Assembly (NCBI GenBank): GCA_963576565.1
Contig: OY755042.1
Location: 7,526,372 to 7,590,371, forward strand
DNA: 64,000 nucleotides
Direction: 5' to 3'
Source of the DNA: Aspidapion aeneum
Taxonomy: Eukaryota > Arthropoda > Insecta > Coleoptera > Brentidae
Made by a program: the position numbers and the translations under genes. This document shows, in pieces, positions 11,244-21,654 of this stretch. The notes below the pieces were generated by a model. That model was not told the origin of the DNA. It did no database searches and was given only the letters and a program-made list of their open reading frames with translations. How positions within the stretch are numbered: position 1 is the stretch's first letter; each line of letters begins with the position of its first letter.

Positions 11244-12907
11244 CATTAAAAATTTGGTTTCACATTTTAAAAAAAACTATTATTCATGAGCTACGAGGTT
11301 TTTTGAAAAATTGCTCAAAAAATATAGTTTTTACATAAAAATCGTAAAAGAATTTTTTTTGCATTTTTGACGTTCTTCAATTTGGAATTTTCTAAAAAAA
11401 ATTACTACGACAAGTTTTCGAGATATTACTATTAACTTACTTTTTTTAGATATCGACCTGTATTTTTTATTCTATTTTTTAAAAGAACTTTTTTTATGAT
11501 TTTAACGATGAATCACATATCCATATTTACTTGTATTTTAATGCTAACAAAATTTTATTTAAGTTTTTTGGCACTTTTACCGTTTTATCATAGGTGGCTT
11601 GGACAGCAAAAAAAAACAATTGCTTATAAAAACCTATGATGCATAATGCATCTGTTAAATTTAGTTTATACCAACATGGCAGCGTATTTCAATAATGAAA
11701 ATTTAGATTTAAGACCAACAAAATAATTGACTGTTTTATAAACAAACAGACTGAAGCGCTTAATAACAAAAAACTGTTTACTAACTTTAAAAACATTTAA
11801 ACTTTTTACTGATTAATTAAATTAAACTTATTCAAAAATATTTATTTTTATTTTAACCCTTTTTTTCAAAATAAAACAGTTTACTTATCCAAATGCTGAG
11901 AATATCCACCATTTTGTTGCAAGCAGAGGTGCGCCCTTTTCGTTATTTTATTTTGGATTTTGCTTAGAATCCTAGGATTGACCCCATATGGAAAAATCCA
12001 GAGGAGTAATGTCCGATGACCTTGGGGGCCAACGTATTGGTCCATTATTTTCGATCCACTGATTTGGTTTGAAATTATTCAAAAACCTGATACAATGACG
12101 ATCTCTGTGGCCGGGTGCACCATCGTGCTAGTAGTACTCAAAATTCGCTCGAACATCTAAAGGCAGATCATCCAAAAAATCTTGTAATGTATTTGTCAGA
12201 AAATTGTAATAGGTTAATCCGGTGAGAGTTTCTTGGAAGAAAAAACATTTATCCCAAATCTTTCTTGAAATGCCGTTTCTCTTTGAAAATGCTCATTTTC
12301 TTGTGTCCCCCGATAATGCAAGTTCCTGTTGTACCATCCATTATTGCAAAAACGGCTTTCATCGGACCATGTTTTTTTTGCAAATATAAATATCACGCCT
12401 CCAGCGTCTTAGTAACCAAACTAAATTTAACAGATGTATTACGTATCATAGGTTTTTATAAGCAATTGTTTTTTTTGCTGTCCAAGCCACCTATGATAAA
12501 ACGTTAAAAGTGCCAAAAAACTTAAATGCGATTTTTTTAGCATTAAAATACAAATAAATATGGATATGTGATACATCGTTAAAATCATAAAAAAAGTTCT
12601 TTTAAAAACTGGAATAAAATATACAGGTCCGTATTTAAAAACAGTAACTTAATGGTAATATCTCGAAAACTAGACGTGGTAAATTTTCTTTAAAAATACC
12701 ATATTAAAGAACGTCAAAAATGCAAAAAAAAATTCCTTTACGATTTTTTTGTAAAAACTATACTTTTTGAGATATTTAATAAAATAGATTTTAACAATTT
12801 TTCGAAAAACCCCCGTAGTTCGGGATATAATAGTTTTTTTTTAATGTGAAACCAGATTTTTAATGTCCCCCAAAAACTGCTCATTTTATCTAATTTGAAC
12901 AACCTTG
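11236..12907 (-). mobile_element. Decayed DD41D Tc1/mariner-like transposon with ~430-bp inverted repeats
   Basis: The long arms at about 11240-11670 and 12415-12870 are inverted copies; both contain the words around GGTTTCACAT and CACCTATGATA. The right end CTAATTTGAACAACCTTG (12907) is followed by TA; the left end is lost in the TA repeat. On the minus strand, transposase remnants read TWSDESRFCNNGWYNRN (about 12370-12310), then YYxHDGAPGH and GPIRWPPRSSDITPLDF (about 12140-12000). There are 41 residues between the second and third catalytic Asp. A TAG replaces the residue before HDGAP, and frames are broken. Confidence 0.82.
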
Positions 12908-12986
12908 TAGTTCTTATATTTAACGAGATAGCAATAGTGACCCATGGCAATTAAGATACCCTATATATACATATAACCTTTCTTAC

Positions 12987-13238
12987 CTTTCCTTTGTCGA
13001 AATTGTGTATAATAGTATAATACAATGACACTTTTAACTGTCTATGAGTCTTGTCCTTGGGGAATTTTTCGCTCCTCAATAAGGGAGGCAGCGGCTTGTC
13101 TGTCCATTTTAGCAGGTTCGCGTGGAGTTCGAGCGTAAATGCAGCCTCGGCGAAATTATCACATTCCAGATGAAGGTCGAATAGTTTGTTCAGGTAGCGG
13201 ATGTACATTTCTTTCTTATTGATTTCGGAGTAAAAATC
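12987..13238 (-). CDS. mbc: DOCK1/myoblast city exon, DHR-2 lobe A
   Basis: A 252-bp exon (84 codons, phase 0) sits between a TATATTTAG acceptor and a GGAAAG|GTAAGA donor. The peptide contains DFYSEINKKEMYIRYLNKLF, DLHLECDNFAEAAFTLELHA, NLLKWTDKPLPPLL and LYYTIIHNFDKGK. DOCK1 has EEMYIRYLYKLCDLHKECDN, EAAYTLLLHAKLLKWSEDV and LYQEIIHYFDKGK. DHR-2 catalyses GDP/GTP exchange on Rac, and this is the helical lobe A that helps dimerisation. The loop after LLKW is rich in Pro and Lys. Confidence 0.97.
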
Positions 13239-14270
13239 CTAAATATAAAGTTTTCGCTTAGATTTCTGCTAGTTCCAATTTTAAAAGATCTAGTATGAAC
13301 CTACTCCAAAACCTCTCTTGCTTCTGAAGTTAAATCTTCGAATCCCGTTCTATCTGACCCCCATAATTAATAAAATCAAAGTTATACCCATTTGTAAAGC
13401 CATCCATTTTGATTAGTTTTCTCTAACATGTCCACAAGCGGTCATAAAAAAAAACGCGGAAATTTCTTCGAATTTTTTTATTTGAACGACAAATAGTTCT
13501 AAAACATTTTGTTCCAACGGAATTCTGTTCCAAAACTGAAATTTGTTCAAAAACATTTTCTCTGAACGGGAATTCAATAACATTTTTTCGTTTTTTTTTT
13601 AAAATGACTTTGTTAAATTATCCCTTTTGTCCGTTTTTTGGGAGGTCGAAATCGGTGTTTTCCACCAAAAAAATGTTTCCCAATTCACAGATTAGAATAC
13701 GTTTGCGATCAAGTGACAAAGCTTAGAATATCACCGATGTCGACCATATTTAAAGAAATAATTCATTCATTCAAGAAAATGCGATTTTGCGCTGTTTTTG
13801 TCTATAAAAACTTATCGTGTTTTGCTTGTAGCATATTTTTTTTATGATTTTTTAGTAGTAAAGAGATCCCAAAAACTTTTTGTGGTAAACCGTATTATTT
13901 TAAAAATCGCAAATTTTTTGAAAAAAATACTTGCTCATTTTTTCCCTAATTTCAAAAAAAGTTTTAATAGTGTAATACATCATTTTATTTGAACTTTTAA
14001 CAGCTTCTAAAAAATGTAGGCACAATATACAGTGTGGTCCCGGTTGTGAAGAAATTTAACAAATAAGAAACTTATGTTTGTACACATAATCACCTTTGCG
14101 CCACAGAAAAGTTAACAAAAAACTTAACGAAGTAGATTGTTGGAACTGGGGAGGGGTTCAGATGTGTATCAAAAAGTTGGTAAAGACGCATAGTTATTTG
14201 AAAATACTAAAATTTTTGCCTGGTCTATTATTAATTCCCAGAATAATAAAATTGCGCGCCTCAGTCCCCG
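13239..14270. other. Intron sequence, no recognised feature
   Basis: AT-rich. Open frames here are short and T/K-rich with no recognisable domain. GTTCYAAAACATTTTGTTCC-like words repeat irregularly around 13495-13580. Confidence 0.4.
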
Positions 14271-14835
14271 AAAAATACTCTGCCAATATATGGGCCCCTA
14301 AGCTCACACTAGGTACTATAGTTTTAGTGTACGTGCGAGCAAATAAAACTAAAACCTGAAATATATCTTATTCAACTCCAGACTAAATTACCTTTTGTTT
14401 GATACCACACAAGCCATGTTTTGACTTAAACTCAAATTTTTGAAATCTACCCCCACCCTTAAAAAAACAAAAACTAAAATGTATTTTGTTTAACTCCGGA
14501 CTCAAATACCTTTCGTTTGATATCACACACGCCATATTTTCACGTAAACTCTAATTTTTTAAATCTACCCCCACCCTTTTTGAAGAAAAAAAAACTAAAA
14601 TGTATTTTGTTTAACTCCATACTTAATTACCTTTCGTTTGATATCACACACGCCATATTTTCACATAAACTCTAATTTTTGAAATCTTCCCCCACCCTTT
14701 TATTTGGCTTGTGTTGGGTGGATTTTGTTCATTTTTAAATGGGACCATCTCGACCCAAGACCCAGCCTAGGTACAAAATTTCATTAAAATCGGCCAAGCG
14801 GTTTTTGAGTTATGCGCGTTGGTCGTTACAGACAT

Positions 14836-14869
<34 letters not shown>

Positions 14870-15004
14870 GGCGCGACAAAAAAGTTTCAAAATCATCTGA
14901 AACGCAAAGATATATATTTTTGAAATCGGAGCAACTTTTTTTTTCTCGAAAAAATTAGGATGACCATAGCTCACACTACTATAGTATAGTATATGTGTGA
15001 GCTA
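14271..15004 (+). repeat. Dispersed repeat, copy A (hairpin-ended, CAGA-rich)
   Basis: It starts TACTCTGCCAATATATGGGC and ends with AGCTCACACTACTATAGTAT...GTGTGAGCT, a hairpin; a similar hairpin lies at the left end. The inside has three tandem ~105-bp subrepeats (CTTTCGTTTGATATCACACA, ACCCCCACCC), then CGGCCAAGCGGTTTTTGAG, a (CAGA)n run near 14830-14868 and AAAAAAGTTTCAAAATCATC. Copies B (42247-42878) and C (47459-48184, inverted) share the whole order. No protein is encoded. A non-autonomous transposon is likely. Confidence 0.85.
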
Positions 15005-15518
15005 AAATTACATCCGAAATAGTTCAATTCACCATAATCCTGTATTTCTTCGAGTTAAACATGTTAATTTATTTTTGTTTCGTAAGTCAAAACAAAACAT
15101 CATTGGCTCTTTGGGAAAGGTGCAATTCAAACTTTCTGGATCCCTGTTGTGACTGATTTCCGAACAGGGACCCAATTCTTCAACCACTTAGATTTTTTGT
15201 CGTATACGAGTAAAACTCGAATGGTGGTTTCGAGTACTCGGAAAAATTGCTATTCTTGAATGCCACTCGAACGCCATTTCCGTGTACGACTTATTTTTAC
15301 GACTACACTACTTGGCAACGCTGTTTTCCTATAATTTTGGCCAACCTACCGCCGATATGTCCGCCTAAATTTGCCGCGATGAAGCAAGGTTGACAGTAGA
15401 TTAACACATTACCGCATTTGTTTAAGTATTTTTTTTTCACGATATGTGTTTTTAATACTAACAAACGTGAAATTTAGTACCCGTGAATTTAAAAATCAAA
15501 CAAGTTTCGTGGCTAATC
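15005..15518. other. Intron sequence, nothing recognised
   Basis: Moderate GC, with no open frame of note and no RNA gene or repeat boundary seen. Confidence 0.4.
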
Positions 15519-15690
15519 GGGTGAAAAGGAGTTTTTGTTTCTCTCATATTTTTTCGTAGGTAGCTTAAAAGCTTAACCTCACGGGGGTCCAATATCTAAT
15601 GGACACCTAATAAGTCTTGACAGTTAACTGTTTCGCCCTTATGGGACTCCTCAGAACACTGCTTGGTCAATGTGACACTCTTGTGAAGTT
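15519..15690. repeat. Short dispersed repeat, copy 1 of 3
   Basis: Contains GTTTCTCTCATATTTTTTCG, AAAAGCTTAACCTCACGGGG, TCCAATATCTAATGGACACC and CTCCTCAGAACACTGCTTGG. Related copies lie at about 31360-31510 and 63000-63125, in the same orientation. Size and lack of coding sequence suggest a SINE or a fragment of a larger element. Confidence 0.7.
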
Positions 15691-15802
15691 AATAAGATGG
15701 TTTTGTCTCTAAGCTAAGGAACTTATTGGAATAAAGCCACGCAATGACAGTATTATTGCAGTATTTTAACATATTTACAAGAAAAATAAGAAAAAAGTTT
15801 TC

Positions 15803-15874
15803 TGCTTCGGCCGGGACTTGAACCCGGGATCTTTGCTCTCTAGGCAAACATTCTAAGCATTGAACTACCGAAGC
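15803..15874 (-). tRNA. tRNA-like gene: glycine-tRNA-like body with AGA anticodon
   Basis: The 72-nt minus-strand sequence folds as a full cloverleaf. The 7-bp acceptor stem is GCTTCGG/CCGAAGC plus discriminator A, the D stem GTTC/GAAT, the anticodon stem TTTGC/GCAAA with loop CTAGAGA, a 4-nt variable region, and the T stem CCGGG/CCCGG with loop TTCAAGT. The B box (GGTTCAAGTCC) is good and a T6 run follows 6 nt after the gene, as for Pol III termination. The body resembles tRNA-Gly(GCC), including CCGGGTTCRAKTCCCGGCCGA, but the anticodon reads AGA (Ser). It lacks the long variable arm of real tRNA-Ser. It could be a tRNA-derived repeat rather than a working tRNA. Confidence 0.65.
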
Positions 15875-15878
15875 CATA

Positions 15879-16066
15879 CATAAATTTTCGGAAAAACTTT
15901 CATCTATGCAGGCTGCGATGTCTCAATACAAGAACCTTTGACAGTGGGAAGGAATAATTATAGAAATCAGTTTGATGACTTGGTCGAGTTAATACTCTGA
16001 GAGTCTCTCGTTCTTGTATTGAGACATCGCAGCCTGCATAGATGAAAGTTTTTCCGAAAATTTATG
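15879..16066. repeat. Perfect 57-bp inverted repeat beside the tRNA-like gene
   Basis: Arms 15879-15935 and 16010-16066 are exact complements and flank a 74-bp spacer. They begin CATAAATTTTCGGAAAAACT and end near CTCAATACAAGAAC. The left arm starts 4 bp from the 5' end of the tRNA-like gene, so the pair may form one composite element. Confidence 0.9.
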
Positions 16067-16534
16067 TAATTTGTTAACTATATACATAGAGGTCGCTGCG
16101 TGGATCGATGGATCATTATTATTATTTTTCTATATTCAATACTCCAGTACTGGTTGAAGTTTAACTTGAAGTCCCATTTGATTCCCACTCCATTTTAGAG
16201 GTTTATAAGTTGACTGCTTGCCTCATAGAGATATAAAAAAATTTTTTATATAATTTATTCGCATTATTGATTGTTTAGCGTTGAAGGGAAAAGATTAATG
16301 ATCTTGGCCAGGCATACATGTCGCCTTTCTTAAGTTTGTCTACCTGGCTTCCTGCCATTTTCCTAACATAAAATTTAAACAAAGTGTAATTTGCTTGGTT
16401 TGGTTGGATTTCCCTCTAGTTGTAAAATATAATTTATTTTTCTTCTTTTCCAACAATGTGGCGTAAGAAGCACAAATTTGACAAAATTTTTCATTTGAAA
16501 AAATGAAAATAAGTTAAATAAAAATGGAAATAAT
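16067..16534. other. Intron sequence, nothing recognised
   Basis: AT-rich, no open frame. A (TTA)n-like patch lies near 16110-16125. Confidence 0.4.
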
Positions 16535-16901
16535 AATATTTTGACTCTTCCTTGTTTATATATTCTTGAAACAATTTGTCTGATAAATAAACATCTAAAT
16601 TACTTTGAAATAAACCAAAATACTTATTCAACGAGACAAGTTAATAATCTTACATTACCTATACCACATTCATTTTTATTTAAAAAATCCATAATTTATA
16701 ACGGTATAAAATTGTATAATAATTTGCCAAACAATATAAAACTTAATAATAACTATAACATATTTAGAAATAAGTGCAAGGATTTTCTTATCACTAAAGC
16801 TTTTTATTCAATTAACGAATTTCTTGATCAGAGTTACAATTAAGGAATAATTTTAAACTTAAAATTCTCAATTATTATAAAAAAAAAACAAGTAAATTAA
16901 A
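16535..16901 (+). mobile_element. C-terminal fragment and 3' UTR start of a CR1/Jockey-like LINE
   Basis: An open frame to the stop at 16841-16843 reads ILETICLINKHLNYFE, NTYSTRQVNNLTLPIP, GIKLYNNLPNNIK and FYSINEFLDQ. This is the characteristic C-terminus after the reverse transcriptase in CR1/Jockey-type LINEs (compare 40.3-41.5 kb, which ends FYSLIEFE). It is 5' truncated. Its 3' UTR runs into a TA microsatellite at 16902. The missing tail is probably the AATAAAGCTTGATTTGATTTGATTTG sequence found after the TA repeat near 30.26-30.42 kb. Confidence 0.75.
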
Positions 16902-16920
16902 ATATATATATATATATATA

Positions 16921-19706
16921 CGCCTTCTACAACAACAAACGAAACCCAAAAACAACCTCCATGGGAGAAAAGGCTTGAAGAAAAAATCTCTGCCTTCCGG
17001 CGGGAGATTGGTGTATTACACTCGTATCTTACGACCGATCAACCCAAAAAGAAGCTAGAGAAGAAAGTTTTAAGCTATGCAAAGAGCGCAAAAATAAAGA
17101 AAAACGATGCGCAGTATCGGGAAAAACTACTCCTTAGGGTCGAGGTGTTAAAGCAAAAGATAGCAGCACTGGGAAACAGGATAAAAAGGTATCATAAGAG
17201 AACGCTTAGGCGGAAACAAAATGACCTTTTTATCAATAACCAGAAACTGTTCTTCAGAAATCTTAACGAGGAGAACCAAGGCCAAAATACAAACACAATA
17301 CCCTCTAAGGAAGAAATGACTGAATTCTGGTCGAGCATCTGGTCCCAGAGGGTTGAGCATGACTTCCAGGCACAATGGATCGCTGCGGAAAAAGAAAGAG
17401 CGGCAAATTACACAGAGATGCCAGAGGTTACTGTCTCTGAAACAGACGTTAAGGAGACAGTAAAGCGACTCAAAAACTGGACAGCCCCTGGACTTGACGG
17501 AATACACAATTATTGGTGGAAGGGATTCTCACACACACACAAGATCTTAGCGAGCCTGATTCAAAACGCATTAAGGAATCCACGCGAAATCCCCACATAT
17601 CTCACGCAAGGGCAGACACACATGCTGCCTAAGAAAGGAAATTTACAACAGGCCAAAAACTATAGACCAATAACGTGTCTTAGGGCACAAGCTTAATGGT
17701 CACCTTAAGGTGAACAAAATCCTAGCATGGGAACAGAACGGATGTAAGCAAAAAGCTAGAGGATGCAAGGAACTCTTGGTGATCGACAACGTCATAACCA
17801 AACAGGCAAAAAGACGCCAAAAAAATGTGTCCATGGCATGGATCGATTACCAAAAGGCGTATGACTCGGTACCACACTCATGGCTGATAGAAGTCCTTAA
17901 AATTTACAAGGTTGACCAAAATCTGATAGGTTTACTACAGCATTTAATGTCGACATGGAGGACGACTCTGAAAGTCAGGGGGGGGACCAACTCATACAGC
18001 ACGGAAGAGATATCTATTCGCCGAGGAATATTCCAAGGCGACAGTTTTAGCCCACTGTGGTTTTGCCTAGCCCTTAACCCACTAAGCAACATGCTTAACA
18101 GAAGTTCATACGCATACACAATTGATGACCATGCAAAAATATCGCACGTCTTTTATATGGACGACCTCAAACTGTACGGAAGAGGACAACAACAGTTAGA
18201 GGGAGAGCTGGAGCTTGCTAGAAGCTTCAGTGAAGGCATACAAATGAAATTTGGACTTGACAAGTGTGCGGTCGTCCATGTAAGGAGAGGTAAACTGGTG
18301 GAGCAAGGCGATATCACACTGAGGGATGGAGGTCGGATCAAGGAGCTAGGGACAGAAGCCACTTACAGGTATTTGGGTATCCAACAAACCTACGAGATAC
18401 GACAAAAGGAAAACAAGGAAGGGGCAGAGCGCGAACTGATCCGGAGGGTACAGAAGATACTAAAAACGGAATTAAATGCTAAAAACAAGATAGCAGCAAT
18501 AAATACCTGGGCAGTACCAGCTTTTACATACACCGCCGGAGTACTTTCATGGTCAAAAACTGACCTGGAAAGATTAGATCAGAGGATCAGAAAACTCCTC
18601 ACTAAGAACGGATTACTGCACCCTAACTCAGCAATCGAACGACTGTACCTATCTCGTAGGGAAGGAGGGCGTGGACTGAGCAGTCTGCAAGCCTCAAATA
18701 TCAAAGAAAGAAAAATGCTCAGAAAATACTTTAATAAACACAATCAGCCAGTACACAGAAGTATACGAAACTGGGATAAAAAGATCACTCCACTGAACCT
18801 GGCAAATCCGGAGGAGCCAGAGGAAGATAATCTGTCTGAGCAGCTTAAATCCAACTGGAAAAGAAAAGTGTTGCACGGGAGGTTCTACACAAGTCTGCAT
18901 CAACCTGAAGTAGATATTGCCGCATCTAACTCCTACCTAACAACAGGGTACCTTTTCCCAGAGACCGAAGGAGCTCTCCTCGCGATCCAAGATCAGGTCG
19001 TTAAAACGAGAACATATACCCGACATATCCTCAAGCAGGAGGTAGAAACAACCAAGTGCAGACTTTGTAATATAGCTGAGGAAACCGTACAACACTTGGC
19101 ATCGGGTTGCTCTGCCATTGCTAACACCAAATATCTGGAAAGACACAATAACATGGGTAAAGTGGTTCATCAGATGATCAGTCTAAGTAAGGGTTTGCTG
19201 GAGAAATTCACTCCTCACCATATGTACAGTCCACAGCCACTGCTTGAAAATAATACCACGAAGATCTACTGGGACGTTACCGTAGAAACAGATAGAGCAG
19301 TGGAGCACAACCGACCGGATATGGTTGTGTGGAACAAAGTGGGAAAAACGGCAATTATAATTGATTTTACTGTTCCGCAAGATTATAACTTGGCTAAAGC
19401 CTATGGAGAAAAAATAACGAAATATCAAGCATTGGCTCAGGAAGTAAAAACCATCTGGAACTTACAAAAGGTGACAATAATGCCAATAGTCATCATCGCC
19501 AACGGCTTGGTACACAGAAAAACCATGCAACATATAACAGAGCTTAGCATGCCAAATAGTGCTATCACATGGATGCAGAAAGCCGTTGTACTTGGGACCG
19601 TTGGAATTATTCGACGGACTGTCTCGCCTTATTGACACTAGCAGTGTCCTTGGCGACAATGAGCGCCCGGACACTGTTAGCCAAAACCACGTATGTGTGA
19701 ATTAAA

Positions 19707-19709
<3 letters not shown>
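16921..19709 (+). mobile_element. R4/Dong-like LINE with restriction-enzyme-like endonuclease, inserted in TA repeats
   Basis: A reading frame is open from the left edge (16923) to 17696: coiled Lys-rich region, then the RT start LKNWTAPGLDGIHNYWW, NPREIPTYLTQGQTHMLPKK and NYRPITCL. A frame break near 17680-17700, probably a small deletion, follows. The second frame (17710-19635, 641 codons) continues with ILAWEQNGC, AWIDYQKAYDSVPHSWL, IFQGDSFSPLWFCLALNP, the catalytic FYMDDLKLYG and TYRYLGI. The C-terminal module has CRLCNIAEETVQHLASGC (CX2CX8HX4C) and RPDMVVW...IIDFTVP, the RPD-D motif of REL endonucleases. N-terminal zinc fingers are absent, so it is 5' truncated. It is flanked on both sides by (TA)n. 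I place it in the R4/Dong group by motif style only. Confidence 0.88.

Positions 19710-19760
<51 letters not shown>
19710..19760. repeat. TA microsatellite
   Basis: About 50 bp of pure (TA)n immediately after the AAAAAAA tail of the R4/Dong-like LINE. The matching TA run before the LINE is 16902-16920. Confidence 0.95.
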
Positions 19761-19762
<2 letters not shown>

Positions 19763-20110
19763 TCCTTATATCATTATTGCTTCCATTTAAAACGCATCGT
19801 TATTGCGTCTCCAAGAAAACGTCTGTTTTTTAAAGGTTTTAATAATATATATTTCAGTTTTTGAAATTTCTAGATTAGTCGTCTATTTTTCGTAATTTTT
19901 GGGCTAAAAATAGCAATATACGAAAAACTGTACAAACAAACATTATTGCTTCCAATTATTTGCCATTCAATGTTGCGTCCCTTGTATAATTTTTGACACT
20001 TTCTTATCATAATTGCGTCCACATCGTATAATTTTCGCTTAGCTTGGTATCATTGTTGCGTCAGCGCGCTTGCCAAATTTTATGTTAATAAGAAAACAAA
20101 GGAAATTGTG
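19761..20110 (+). repeat. Cluster of ATTATTGCGTCC-type motifs (left end of a possible ~10-kb element)
   Basis: Six variants of (A/G)TTRTTGCKTCC lie here (near 19770, 19800, 19942, 19970, 20010 and 20053), all in the same orientation. The first reads TATATCATTATTGCTTCC. Its complement GGAYGCAACAATG/GAAGCAATAATGATAT ends the sequence before the next TA microsatellite at 30.21 kb. This suggests terminal and subterminal repeats of one element now filled with other insertions. Confidence 0.55.
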
Positions 20111-20639
20111 TGAGTCAACGCAACGGCCAGATATTTATTACAAATCAGTTTTAGTTTTGTTAGTTCTAGAAATTCGAGCTACGTAGATTTCAATTCAATT
20201 TTTGCTTTCAAATGTTTTAATTTAAAGCTATAATTTCAAATAACAACTAAGAATTCCAGGTTATAATCGACATTTTCCTTTCAAATGCTTAAGTATTATT
20301 TTAAAAATATTAATTTCCTTGTTTGATAAGCACCTTGTTGACAAATAAAAAAATTATTACCTACCCTGTTGTTTCTTTTTCATCCCTCTTTTCATTTATC
20401 GATATTTTCTTGCCCGATATTGGATTCGTATATTGACAAAGGCTCAAAACACAGGTGTGACAAAATTATTAAAACTTGCAGAGCTCCCATATCTTTTTTA
20501 CATTTCCTTTTAATGGCTTAAATTAACAGTCAGCTAAACAAAGTTAATTATTTCTTTGGTCAATTTGTCTTTAGTTTACGAAATATGATTATTTTTCTTT
20601 GAACTTGTTTGAACCGAACCAAAGAACCGTGCCAATTTC

Positions 20640-21116
20640 TTATGGATCGTGGGCACCCGTTTAAATTCTTTAAATTTTAATATCGGTCTTGAATAAAAGT
20701 AGTTATACTACTTGGTGTGCAGTCAGGTGTGATGGCCTGCCCTCTTTTTATCCTAAGGCGCTTGTTTTCCTTAAGGAGTGGTTTCCATATGTACACTTGT
20801 TGACTACTTATGTACACATGTTGACTGAAAACTTCTTAATTCTGCATTATAAACGCAGCTTCAATAACTTCCATTCTCGCCAATGCGACTCCTTATGCAA
20901 AACTTTACCGTCAGGCCATTGAATCCTGTGATCATTTGACCATGCATGATCCGGTAAACAGGATTTTTCAATATCTCCTAATTGGGTACTTTTTAAACGT
21001 TCATTTACTCTAACCTGAAGATGGCGTTTCGTTTCACTCACACGGGAGTTGGTAAATACATTTCTTATTACTTGAGGGATTTTCTGGTTGTGTTTTAGTT
21101 AGAAAACTTTTAATCG
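20640..21116 (-). mobile_element. Penelope-like element, GIY-YIG end (downstream part)
   Basis: The minus-strand frame after the hAT insertion reads KSFLTKTQPENPSSNKKCIY and QLPCE, then (after a frame break) ETKRHLQVRVNERLKS, KSCLPDHAWSNDHRIQW and GKVLHKESHWRE. This is the C-terminal GIY-YIG endonuclease region of Penelope-like elements. The GIY-YIG core itself is damaged where the frame changes. The upstream half (reverse transcriptase end) is at 24054-24480. Confidence 0.82.
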
Positions 21117-21654
21117 CAGTGGCGAAGCGTACGGGTAGACAAGGTAGACAGTGCCTACCCAAAATTTTGGATATTATTATTATATAAAAATATTCCTTAA
21201 TGCTATTTATTGTTTGTATATTATTTATTATTTTTATTATTTAACAACTAAAAACCAAAAATAATGACAATCCTGGTCCCGCCGCACGGCCCGCACCTCT
21301 CAACTAAAGTGCGCTTCGAATAAAACACGGTGTAGATGATGTAGACGTATTAAAAATTGTATTCTAAAATCACTGCTATAGAGTACAGTTCAACGCAAAA
21401 GCGCGACAATTTGGCGGGGGAGAGAGCGAGTGGAAAAGACATTCGGCTATTTGTCTACTGTAGTCGGCCAGCTAGATAGTGCGTGCATTTCGCATATAAT
21501 TAATTTATATCGAAGCGCAATATTTTGCTGAGCGTAAGTATACTCGACTCTGCGTGTATATTTTGTTTTGATTTAAATCGACGTCTTTTTTTTATTACAA
21601 GCTTTTATTTAGCTTCAGATGTTCTGTCTAACTATCTATCAAATCTTGTGAAGC

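Noticed and set aside
13630..14000. Short Lys/Phe-rich frames near 13.6-14.0 kb
   Set aside because: AT-rich composition alone explains them; no start context or domain.
17710..19635. 641-codon open frame as a possible host gene
   Set aside because: The motifs are reverse transcriptase plus REL endonuclease; the flanking (TA)n and 5' frame break mark it as a LINE.
21100..21130. Exact 8-bp target duplication of the hAT-like element
   Set aside because: TTTAATCG and CCTTATCA agree at too few positions to claim a duplication; the call rests on the ends and the interrupted Penelope frame instead.
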